From Terriglobia bacterium (lineage in GTDB: Bacteria; Acidobacteriota; Terriglobia; Terriglobales; Acidobacteriaceae), in NCBI GenBank assembly GCA_020073465.1, contig JAIQFC010000027.1, forward strand, positions 27,358 through 91,357: 64,000 bases of DNA. Reading direction: 5' to 3'. The notes beneath the pieces are model-generated. The model made no database searches. It was not told the DNA's origin and saw only the letters and a list, made by a program, of their open reading frames with translations. The position numbers were made by a program, and so were the translations under genes. The stretch's first letter is position 1. Each line of letters starts with the position of its first letter. Of this stretch, positions 33,731 to 40,181 are shown one piece after another.

Positions 33731-34567
33731 ATGCTTCCTCTTAAAGACGACCAACCGTGCTTCAGCACGCCCTACGTGACGTATTTCCTGATTGGGCTGA
33801 ACCTGGTGATTTACCTGTTTGAGTGGGCGCTGCAAGTGTCAAATCCTGACGGTCTTAAGGCTCTGATCTTTCAGTTTGGGGTTGTGCCCTCGCACTTGAC
33901 TGCGTTCCTTTCGGGCTCGCCGAAGTATCCGCTTCCCGCGGTAGCGCTTCCCTTCCTGACGTCGATGTTTCTACACGGTTCGTGGATGCACGTGATCGGT
34001 AACATGTGGTTCCTGCACATCTTCGGGGACAACATCGAGGACTACCTGGGGCACTTCAAGTACTTGTTGTTCTACCTTCTTGCTGGGCTCATTGCGATGG
34101 GCGCGCAGGTACTCGTTGATTCCAGTTCGCGTGTACCTACCCTCGGGGCCAGCGGCGCGATCGCCGGCGTGCTGGGAGCCTATTTCATTCTGTATCCAAG
34201 GGCGCGCGTCCTGACGGCAATCTTCTTATTCATGTTTGTAGTGCCGGCATGGATTCTGTATCCCAGCGCCCGATTGCTAATCGCGCTCTTTGTTCTAGTG
34301 CTGTGGCTATTAGTCTGGTTCCTCAATCCAAAAGCTAGAGCGCTGACATGGTTCTTTGTGTTTGTGTTGTGGCTGCCGGCTTGGATCATCCTCGGATACT
34401 GGTTCATACTAAATTTTTTTTACGGAACAGCCACGATACTTGCGGTTCAGGGACGCAACGTCGGCGGCGTGGCTTTCTGGGCGCATGTCGGTGGATTCAT
34501 TGGCGGTGCGGTGATGGTCAAGGTGTTTCCGGAGCGGCGGCGGAGGTATCCGTACGCATGTCAATAG
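33731..34567 (+). CDS. Rhomboid-family intramembrane serine protease with internal triplication
   Basis: Membrane-embedded serine protease, 278 residues. Catalytic dyad: S141 in GASGA and H252 in FWAHVGGFIGG; the WMHVIGNMWFLHIFGDNIED segment carries the conserved His/Asn oxyanion residues. Between the Ser helix and the His helix a 22-residue hydrophobic unit occurs three times in a row (residues 154-175, 176-197, 198-219), where relatives I know of have one copy. Each unit begins with L(Y/N)PxAR and ends with a Trp-rich stretch. The two extra units add about 44 residues of membrane-like sequence between the catalytic residues, which may alter topology or activity. The ATG is 10 nt downstream of a CAGAAT leader without a strong site. 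Confidence 0.92.
   Translation: MLPLKDDQPCFSTPYVTYFLIGLNLVIYLFEWALQVSNPDGLKALIFQFGVVPSHLTAFLSGSPKYPLPAVALPFLTSMFLHGSWMHVIGNMWFLHIFGDNIEDYLGHFKYLLFYLLAGLIAMGAQVLVDSSSRVPTLGASGAIAGVLGAYFILYPRARVLTAIFLFMFVVPAWILYPSARLLIALFVLVLWLLVWFLNPKARALTWFFVFVLWLPAWIILGYWFILNFFYGTATILAVQGRNVGGVAFWAHVGGFIGGAVMVKVFPERRRRYPYACQ
34190..34387 (+). repeat. Three tandem 66-bp coding repeats in rhomboid gene
   Basis: Units at 34190-34255, 34256-34321 and 34322-34387. Unit starts are CTGTATCCAAGGGC, CTGTATCCCAGCGC and CTCAATCCAAAAGC. They are diverged at the DNA level but share length and pattern, so the triplication is not recent. Confidence 0.75.
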
Positions 34568-34648
34568 TTCACTCTAAGCTTCCCAAGAGGGGTCAGTCCT
34601 ACCTCAATTTAGAAAAGGATTACAGCGGGCAGGGATGCTTCGACTCCG

Positions 34649-34675
34649 CTGATCGTTCGCTTGGCGAACGATCAG
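34649..34675. terminator. Strong 12-bp hairpin between rhomboid and DinB genes
   Basis: CTGATCGTTCGC, loop TTG, GCGAACGATCAG, a perfect 12-bp stem. It sits inside a larger repeat (34631-34693) ending in GCATGACAAG. Its place between two convergent genes fits a bidirectional terminator, though it lacks a T-tract. Confidence 0.6.
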
Positions 34676-34751
34676 CTACGCTCAGCATGACAAGCGCTGG
34701 AGTCGTTTTCGAATCAAAGGGCGGACTCAAGGCTGCTGCACCGGTTTAACC

Positions 34752-34799
34752 ACCGGGCTACGCCCGGTCGGACAGCCGAGGGCGGCTGTCCCCACATGG
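34752..34799. repeat. Double-hairpin intergenic repeat
   Basis: Two stems in series: CCGGGC-TAC-GCCCGG and GGACAGCC-GAGGGC-GGCTGTCC, followed by CCCACATGGG. This compound palindrome is a typical dispersed intergenic element in this window. It ends 10 bp from the DinB stop codon. Confidence 0.65.
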
Positions 34800-34808
34800 G
34801 CATCCCGG

Positions 34809-35384
34809 TTACTTCTTAGGACGCGACTCGGGCGGCACGAGGCCTGCGATGCGATAGTAGACGGCGAGCTGGCCGTAGTGTTCTCCGTTGTGCTCGATGA
34901 AACCATAGGCCAGTTCACTGACACGAACCTGCTGGTGACTGAAGGGATCCACCAGCAACTCTGACATACCTTTGTCGCCCTTGGCTTTGATGGCTGCAGC
35001 GCCATCCGCCATTGACTTCTTCACAAAGGCGACCACGTCGGCTTTGGTCTTGTATTGATCGCGCTTCGCGTCTTCTTCGGCCGGCGGTTTCTGTCCCATC
35101 GCCAGGTTGGTGAAGTAGTAGTTGGCACCCGCGGCGTGCAGGAGTTGTTCGGCGAAACTGCGCTGCGCCGGCGTGGGCTTGAAATCGTACTTGTCTTCGG
35201 GAAAATCTTCGGCCATGGCGATCAGCTTCCGAGCGACGTCATTCCAGGCATCGAGTACGGCTTGGGACGGGCTGGCAGCGGGCTTAACGGCAGCATCTTT
35301 CTTCGCGGCGTCCTGGGCGCTAGCGGGAAAGGACATCACGGTTGCGACAATGATCGTGGCCATCAGCAAGATTGCGTTCTTCAT
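34809..35384 (-). CDS. Secreted DinB-superfamily protein
   Basis: Protein of 191 residues with a signal peptide (LLMATIIVATVMSFPASA) and a DinB-like four-helix bundle. His residues of the putative metal site are in LLHAAG and the C-terminal EHNGEHYGQLAVYYR segment, a pattern common in acidobacterial exported DinB proteins. A Lys/Ala-rich spacer follows the signal. Function unknown; DinB members are often thiol- or damage-related metalloenzymes. GGAGGAACG precedes the ATG. Confidence 0.88.
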   Translation of the reverse strand: MKNAILLMATIIVATVMSFPASAQDAAKKDAAVKPAASPSQAVLDAWNDVARKLIAMAEDFPEDKYDFKPTPAQRSFAEQLLHAAGANYYFTNLAMGQKPPAEEDAKRDQYKTKADVVAFVKKSMADGAAAIKAKGDKGMSELLVDPFSHQQVRVSELAYGFIEHNGEHYGQLAVYYRIAGLVPPESRPKK

Positions 35385-35509
35385 CGATCGTTCCTCCGAA
35401 TGTGTTGTTTGCGGGCGGTCGTAATCTTAGTCTGAATTTGCTTCTGGGTAAAACCGGGAGGGGGGGTGGTGGCAAGGCTTGCCTCTAGTTGGTTGTGAAG
35501 ATGCACGCA

Positions 35510-35553
35510 AGATCCCTCACTCCGCCTGAAGAACGGCTGCGTTCGGGATGACG
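35510..35553. repeat. Dispersed GGATGAC-type repeat copy
   Basis: Contains CCTGAAGAACGGCTGCGTTC and GGGATGACGCC. A near-copy is at 40108-40151 and looser relatives at 33571-33632 and 34631-34693. It sits in the intergenic gap between the DinB gene and the SDR gene. Confidence 0.65.
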
Positions 35554-35581
35554 CCGTCGAAATTGGGACACTGACCAGCGG

Positions 35582-36346
35582 TCACAGGGTGCCTGTGGTG
35601 GGGAGAATTTCCAGAGTCTCCACTGTTGCGTTTTCGGGCAGAAGGATCGCATTGACAAGGGCTTCGGCTACGGTTGCGGGAGACAACATTTTGCGGCGCG
35701 GAGCTTGGGGCCAGAGAGTCTTCCAGATGTCGGTGTCGGTTGCGCCGGGGAACAGGCCGATCACTCGAATGCCCTTCGGGCGTAGTTCCTCGCGAAGAGT
35801 GTTGGTGAGGCCAAGGGCTCCGTGTTTCGAAGCGTTGTAGGCGGCGGAACCGGCGAACACGCGGTTGGCAGCGATAGAGACGTTGTTCACGATGGTGCTG
35901 CCGCGTTTCATAACGGCCAGGGCGGCCTGGGTTACGAGGAATGTGCCGTCGAGATTGGTTTCGAGTACGTCTTTCCAGAGGGGAAACGGGAGACGCTCCA
36001 CGGGCAGATTGCCGTGGGTGATGCCGGCGTTGTTGATGAGAATGTCGAGGCGCTTGAACTGGCGGCGGATGGTACGAAACAAGTCGTCGACGGAGTGGGG
36101 GGCGCGGACGTCACAGGGGTGGGCCAGAACCCGGTTTTGGCCACGGGCCAGTTCCCTGCTGGCGCGATGCAAAGCGGCCTGGTCGCGTCCCGTCAGAATC
36201 AGATCGCAGCCCTGGGCGGCAAGAGCGCGAGCAATGGCACGGCCGATGCCGCGTGTGGCGCCGGTAATCAAGGCGACTTTGCCGCGTAAGGGGCGGCGCT
36301 GCCGGAGCGCAGACCTTAACGTTTTACTTGAAGTATGTTGTGACAC
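35582..36346 (-). CDS. Short-chain dehydrogenase/reductase
   Basis: Protein of 254 residues, classical SDR: TGATRGIGRA (TGxxxGIG) near residue 29, NNAG at about residue 108, catalytic Y-x-x-x-K (YNASK) and Ser (NNVSIAAN). It uses NAD(P)H. The nearest upstream gene is a VOC protein (14 bp), then folE and two PTPS-like genes, all on the same strand. In animals the same three activities (GTP cyclohydrolase I, PTPS and the SDR sepiapterin reductase) make tetrahydrobiopterin, so a pterin reductase role is a reasonable guess. Start codon GTG at 36346. Substrate unproven. Confidence 0.85.
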   Translation of the reverse strand: MSQHTSSKTLRSALRQRRPLRGKVALITGATRGIGRAIARALAAQGCDLILTGRDQAALHRASRELARGQNRVLAHPCDVRAPHSVDDLFRTIRRQFKRLDILINNAGITHGNLPVERLPFPLWKDVLETNLDGTFLVTQAALAVMKRGSTIVNNVSIAANRVFAGSAAYNASKHGALGLTNTLREELRPKGIRVIGLFPGATDTDIWKTLWPQAPRRKMLSPATVAEALVNAILLPENATVETLEILPTTGTL

Positions 36347-36360
36347 GAAAGCCCTTTCAA

Positions 36361-36714
36361 TTACGCGCCAGAAAAGTACTGCCAGAGGCAGATTTCGTTC
36401 CCGTCCGGATCACGGGCAGAGGCCAAGGCCCCAGTTCCCTTGTTCTCGGCTGGACTGGTGGCTACACCCAGGGCACGGAGATCCTGCAACGCCTGCTCCA
36501 TATTCTCGACACGTAGGCACAGGCGCGCGTTGCCTGAGCCTTGCAGCTTGTTGCTGCTGGCCGCAGGTACCAGTTCAAGCAGGACTCCGTCGATATCGAA
36601 TCTGGCGACAATATCGCGGGACACGAACTTCAGGCCGAGGACGTCACGATAAAAGCGGATCGCCCGTTCCATTTCGGAGACGTAATAGAAGACGCAATCC
36701 AAGTGATATGGCAA
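36361..36714 (-). CDS. VOC/glyoxalase-fold protein
   Basis: Protein of 117 residues, one vicinal-oxygen-chelate domain: VFYYVSEMERAIRFYRDVLGLKFV at the N-terminus, then a beta-alpha-beta half and ARDPDGNEICLWQYF at the C-terminus, with the metal-ligand glutamates in the usual places (E at LLELVP, E at NEICLWQ). It could be a lyase, dioxygenase or antibiotic-binding protein; substrate unknown. It lies in the minus-strand run between folE and the SDR gene. ATG at 36714. Confidence 0.85.
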   Translation of the reverse strand: MPYHLDCVFYYVSEMERAIRFYRDVLGLKFVSRDIVARFDIDGVLLELVPAASSNKLQGSGNARLCLRVENMEQALQDLRALGVATSPAENKGTGALASARDPDGNEICLWQYFSGA

Positions 36715-36817
36715 ACGCTGGCCTCGTACAACGATGTCCGGTCATCGAGTTCGCGCCGGATCGAGACCTGCCATCTTATCGCATGGAGGGCGGAAGACTG
36801 ACCCAGGGACCGCTGCT

Positions 36818-37420
36818 CTATACGACGCCGTTTGCGCGCTGCCGGATCAGAGAGAGGAACTCGGTCCGCGTTTCTTGTTCGTTGCGGAAGCATCCCAGCA
36901 TCGAGGATGTCACTGCGGCGGAGTGCTGCTTCTCGACGCCGCGCATCATCATGCACAGATGGCGGGCCTCGATGACGACGCCCACCCCCTGAGGCTCAAT
37001 GACTTTCTGAATGGTCTCGGCAATCTGGGTGGTCAGGCGCTCCTGAATCTGCAGGCGGCGGGAGAAGAGTTCGATGAGGCGGGGAATCTTACTCAGGCCG
37101 ATGACGCGGCCGTTGGGGATGTAGGCGACGTGCACTTTGCCGAAGAAAGGCAGCAGGTGGTGCTCGCAGAGGCTGAACATCTCAACGTCTTTGACGATGA
37201 CCATTTCGTCGTAATTGACGGTGAAGAGCGCGCCCTTGAGCAGGGCCTCGGGGTCTTCGTTGTAACCCTTGGTGAGGAATTGCATGGCTTTGCGCATGCG
37301 CTCGGGAGTGCTGGTAAGGCCCTCGCGGTCGGGGTCCTCGCCGAGACGGACCAGCATTTCGCGCACGAGGTCTTCAAAGCTGGCGCTGGTGAGCGTTGAT
37401 GATTCGGTGGCTGGTTTCAT
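36818..37420 (-). CDS. folE: GTP cyclohydrolase I
   Basis: Converts GTP to 7,8-dihydroneopterin triphosphate, the first step of folate and biopterin synthesis. 200 residues from the ATG at 37420; CGGAAT precedes it. Zinc ligands C85, H88 and C156 ([11 protein letters not shown] and [13 protein letters not shown]) are present, as is the [24 protein letters not shown] signature. The enzyme forms a decamer. It lies 36 bp downstream of the PTPS-like gene and shares its direction, linking it to pterin chemistry beyond folate. Confidence 0.96.
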   Translation of the reverse strand: MKPATESSTLTSASFEDLVREMLVRLGEDPDREGLTSTPERMRKAMQFLTKGYNEDPEALLKGALFTVNYDEMVIVKDVEMFSLCEHHLLPFFGKVHVAYIPNGRVIGLSKIPRLIELFSRRLQIQERLTTQIAETIQKVIEPQGVGVVIEARHLCMMMRGVEKQHSAAVTSSMLGCFRNEQETRTEFLSLIRQRANGVV

Positions 37421-37456
37421 AGATTCCGGGGTCCCTGTCCCCAATGTCAGACCTGA

Positions 37457-37879
37457 CTACTTTCTCGGTTTTCCGCTACCGGAGTACTCGAAGGAATTCA
37501 TCATCGTTTCCTCCAGTCGTACTTTCTCAAGATGCGCGTGAGGGAAGCCTCGCTGCAATATTTCGAAGATCTCGACGCACAGGTTTTCCGTGGTGGGCAC
37601 ATTGTTGACGAATTCCCGCAGCGTGTTCAGGTTCTCAAGGTCGTAGCGGGAGAGCACTTCCCTCTCGACAAAACCGTCGAGGTCGACCAGGTTGCACACC
37701 ATGCCGGTACTCTGATCGACGGGGCCGCTGACGGTAACCTCCAGGCGGTAGTTGTGGCCGTGGCCGTGCGGGTTATTGCACTTGCCGTAGGTGGCGCGGT
37801 TCTCGTCGGCGGACATGTGCTCGCTGTGGAGGCGGTGCGAGGCGGAGAACAGGTAGCGCCTTGAGAGATGGGCTTTCAT
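37457..37879 (-). CDS. 6-pyruvoyl-tetrahydropterin synthase-like protein lacking catalytic His
   Basis: Protein of 140 residues of the PTPS/QueD family, close to the animal enzyme in its key segments: FSASHRL and GKCNNPHGHGHNY, giving zinc ligands H15, H40 and H42 and the catalytic Cys C34. In the D-H pair that completes the triad, this copy has D80-L81 (RYDLENLN) instead of D-H. The neighbouring copy keeps D-H. Its catalytic mechanism may therefore be impaired or changed. It overlaps the neighbouring PTPS gene by four bases (ATGA), so it is co-expressed. Confidence 0.9.
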   Translation of the reverse strand: MKAHLSRRYLFSASHRLHSEHMSADENRATYGKCNNPHGHGHNYRLEVTVSGPVDQSTGMVCNLVDLDGFVEREVLSRYDLENLNTLREFVNNVPTTENLCVEIFEILQRGFPHAHLEKVRLEETMMNSFEYSGSGKPRK

Positions 37880-38286
37880 GGTTCTCCGTAGAAGTCGACG
37901 AAGAGGTCGGGCGTTTCATAAACGCGGACGCGGTGGAGTTGAGCCTTTTCGAGTCTGGGCACGAGGCGCTGCCAGATGGCAATGGCGAGGTTCTCAGTGG
38001 TCGGAATCTGGGTAAGGAATTCGGGGACTTCCTTGTTAAGGAAGCGGTGATCCATGGCGTCCAGGACTTCGCGCGTCATGATTTCCTTGAGCTGCTTCAG
38101 ATCGACGACGAAGCCGGAGCGGGCGTCGACCTCACCTTTCACCGTAACTTCGAGCGTGTAGTTGTGACCATGACCGTTCGGATTGTTGCACTTGCCGAAA
38201 ATGCGGCGATTCTCTTCCGCCGTGAACGACGGATTGTGGTAATAGTGCGAGGCGGAAAATTCAGCTTTGCGCGTTAAATAGACCAT
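37876..38286 (-). CDS. 6-pyruvoyl-tetrahydropterin synthase / QueD family protein
   Basis: Protein of 136 residues. Zinc ligands H14, H39 and H41 and catalytic C33 (GKCNNPNGHGHNY), then D79-H80 (AMDHRFLN) and a PTTENLAIAIW segment and final VRVYETPD. These motifs match animal PTPS, which turns dihydroneopterin triphosphate into 6-pyruvoyl-tetrahydropterin; E. coli QueD has a shorter C-x3-HGH spacing, so biopterin-type chemistry is at least as likely as queuosine. The ATG at 38286 is chosen because the upstream frame has no similarity. The gene lies 20 bp after the membrane GT2 gene. Confidence 0.9.
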   Translation of the reverse strand: MVYLTRKAEFSASHYYHNPSFTAEENRRIFGKCNNPNGHGHNYTLEVTVKGEVDARSGFVVDLKQLKEIMTREVLDAMDHRFLNKEVPEFLTQIPTTENLAIAIWQRLVPRLEKAQLHRVRVYETPDLFVDFYGEP

Positions 38287-38306
38287 AAAAAACCAGTTGC
38301 CAGTTG

Positions 38307-39425
38307 TCAGTGGCCAGTTGCCAGTAAACCTGCTTTGTCGGAATAAGTCCGGTCTTTCCAAGCGATGCTGCCGTTCGCGTGGGCTCTTTTCGAGCGAAAC
38401 AGCAAGTAGGCGAACATGGGCATGCCGAACAGGACGCCACGCGACTCCATGATGACACTGACGTTCGCGCGCTGGACCAGCACGATATTTCGGCAAAGAG
38501 CGAAAAACGTCATCGTCATCCACACCAACCACCAAGTCTTCAAAATGCTGGCGCCTGTCAGGAACGTATTTTGCGCGCTGGCGAGCCATGGCACATTTCT
38601 TGTCAGGCCGGCGCCGATACCGATGAGAGCCGGCAAGAACAAAAGGCAGAGGGCAAATGTCCACCAGAATAGCGTCTTCACGGCGAGCCAGCCGGGTTGG
38701 GGAAACAGTAGCGCCAAGTTTTTCGTCCAGCCTTCGCGCAACTGAGAAAAATCGCGGTACATGCGGGTGCGGACAGCATCTGCGGCATAGCGGAAGCGAA
38801 TCGTACGGCCGGACCTCTTCACGGCCCGAGCCAGAGCCACGTCCTCCAACAGGTCGGTGGCAAACGCGGCGTGGCCGCCAACTGCATCGTAAGCGTCGCG
38901 GCGGATCAGAATGAACTGCCCGTTGGCTGCTGCGATGGGTGAGTCCGGATCGCTCACCTTCGCGGGAGGATATTGCCTCGCCAGTTCTGCGAAAACGACG
39001 GGCAGCGTAGCCATCTCCCAGAAAGTGATAGCAATCTGCTCGGGCGAATAAGACAGCAAATCCGCACCGTGCTGTTGGGCCTCAGCCAATGCCCGGGCCA
39101 GCGAACCGGGCAGATGCACGGTGTCGGCATCGGTGAAGAGTAACCAATCGCCCCGAGCCGCGCGAGCGCCGGTGGTTACAGCGTTGTTCTTACCCGTCCA
39201 GCCTTCGGGCAACGGGCCGGCGTCAAGAATCCGCACATTCGGGAAAGAGGAGGCAATCTCGCGGGTGCGGTCGGTGGAGTGGTCGTCAACAACGATGATT
39301 TCAAACGGCAGGCCAGTCTGCGCTGTCAGCGATTCGAGACAAGCGCCGAGGGAGGCCTCCTCGTTCCGCGCGGGCACGATGACCGACACGAGGGGGCGCT
39401 CCGTAGCTGTTTCCGTCGCCGTCAT
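38307..39425 (-). CDS. Membrane-associated family 2 glycosyltransferase (HpnB-like)
   Basis: Protein of 372 residues. N-terminal GT2 domain with SVIVPARNEEASL, VVDDHSTDRT and the DxD at TDADTVHLPG; then EGWTGKNNA and QFILIRRDAYDAVGGH, as in hopanoid-associated and carotenoid-type transferases. The C-terminal third has three to four membrane helices. A QLREGWTKN motif matches HpnB-like proteins. It is the first gene in a same-strand run with PTPS, PTPS, folE, VOC and SDR, so a link to a glycosylated pterin or a lipid is possible but unproven. Confidence 0.85.
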   Translation of the reverse strand: MTATETATERPLVSVIVPARNEEASLGACLESLTAQTGLPFEIIVVDDHSTDRTREIASSFPNVRILDAGPLPEGWTGKNNAVTTGARAARGDWLLFTDADTVHLPGSLARALAEAQQHGADLLSYSPEQIAITFWEMATLPVVFAELARQYPPAKVSDPDSPIAAANGQFILIRRDAYDAVGGHAAFATDLLEDVALARAVKRSGRTIRFRYAADAVRTRMYRDFSQLREGWTKNLALLFPQPGWLAVKTLFWWTFALCLLFLPALIGIGAGLTRNVPWLASAQNTFLTGASILKTWWLVWMTMTFFALCRNIVLVQRANVSVIMESRGVLFGMPMFAYLLFRSKRAHANGSIAWKDRTYSDKAGLLATGH

Positions 39426-39450
39426 GGGCAGAATCTATTATTATAGCTGC

Positions 39451-39954
39451 GTGCGACGCATTGTTAGTTTCGGCGCGGCCCTGCTTGCTGTTGTGGCAAT
39501 GTTGGCGTTTTCCGGCTGCTACAGTGGGTCGCGGCCTCCGCGGATTGGTTCGACGGCACCGGATTTCACGGTGCAGGACACTCAGACCAAGGTTACGCTC
39601 AGCCAGTTTCACGGGCAGGTTGTGGTTCTGAATTTTTGGGCGACGTGGTGCGCGCCGTGCGTAGAGGAAGTTCCTTCGCTGGTTGAGATGCAGCGTCGGA
39701 TGAAGGCCAGGGGCGTGACCGTGCTCGCGGTCAGCGTGGATGTCGACGACAGCGCCTACCGGCAGTTTGTAAAAGACCACGGGGTCAGCCTGCTGACGGT
39801 GCGTGATCCCGATCAGAAGAGCAATGGGCTGTACGGCACGTTCAAGTTTCCGGAGACTTACATCATCGACCGCAATGGCGTGATGCGCCGGAAATTCATT
39901 GGTGCTGTGGACTGGACCGAGCCTGAGATTACGGACTTTCTGAGCAAGCTGTAG
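39451..39954 (+). CDS. TlpA/ResA-like thioredoxin-fold lipoprotein
   Basis: Protein of 167 residues from the GTG at 39451. Its lipobox is LAFSGC, with the modified Cys near residue 23. The thioredoxin fold carries the active site WATWCAPC and the cis-Pro segment [11 protein letters not shown]. Such anchored proteins reduce disulfides in the envelope, for example during cytochrome c maturation. An ATG at 39424 would add nine residues and overlap the divergent GT2 start codon; an AT-rich TATTAT stretch (about 39436) suggests a promoter there, which is why I favour the GTG. No partner Ccm genes are present. Confidence 0.86.
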   Translation: MRRIVSFGAALLAVVAMLAFSGCYSGSRPPRIGSTAPDFTVQDTQTKVTLSQFHGQVVVLNFWATWCAPCVEEVPSLVEMQRRMKARGVTVLAVSVDVDDSAYRQFVKDHGVSLLTVRDPDQKSNGLYGTFKFPETYIIDRNGVMRRKFIGAVDWTEPEITDFLSKL

Positions 39955-39993
39955 GCCAAGAATATCTCAGCAGCGCGTTGGAATACGTGCCCG

Positions 39994-40151
39994 TCCCAAA
40001 AACCTACTCGTGAGATGGCTCCTATTCGCTGTGTTTCTGTTCGTGCCGCGAGGCGGAGCGACCGCGCGGTTCTTCAACAAGACTCTGAACTCTGGCAGTG
40101 CCCGCCAGATCCTTCGCTCCGCCCGAAGAACGGCTGCGCTCAGGATGACGC
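39994..40151. repeat. Intergenic repeat cluster downstream of the TlpA-like gene
   Basis: Two elements. 39994-40024 (TCCCAAAAACCTACTCGTGA then GATGGCTCC) is related to the inverted-repeat sequence at 32485-32514. 40108-40151 (ATCCTTCGCTCCGCCCGAAG then AACGGCTGCGCTCAGGATGAC) matches the element at 35510-35553. No coding potential. Confidence 0.6.
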
Positions 40152-40181
40152 CACGTCTTTACTTCGCACTTCTGATTTCCC

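Noticed and set aside
38287..38306. preQ1 riboswitch before the PTPS genes
   Set aside because: Only 20 bp separate them from the upstream glycosyltransferase, too little for an aptamer, and no H-type pseudoknot pattern was seen.
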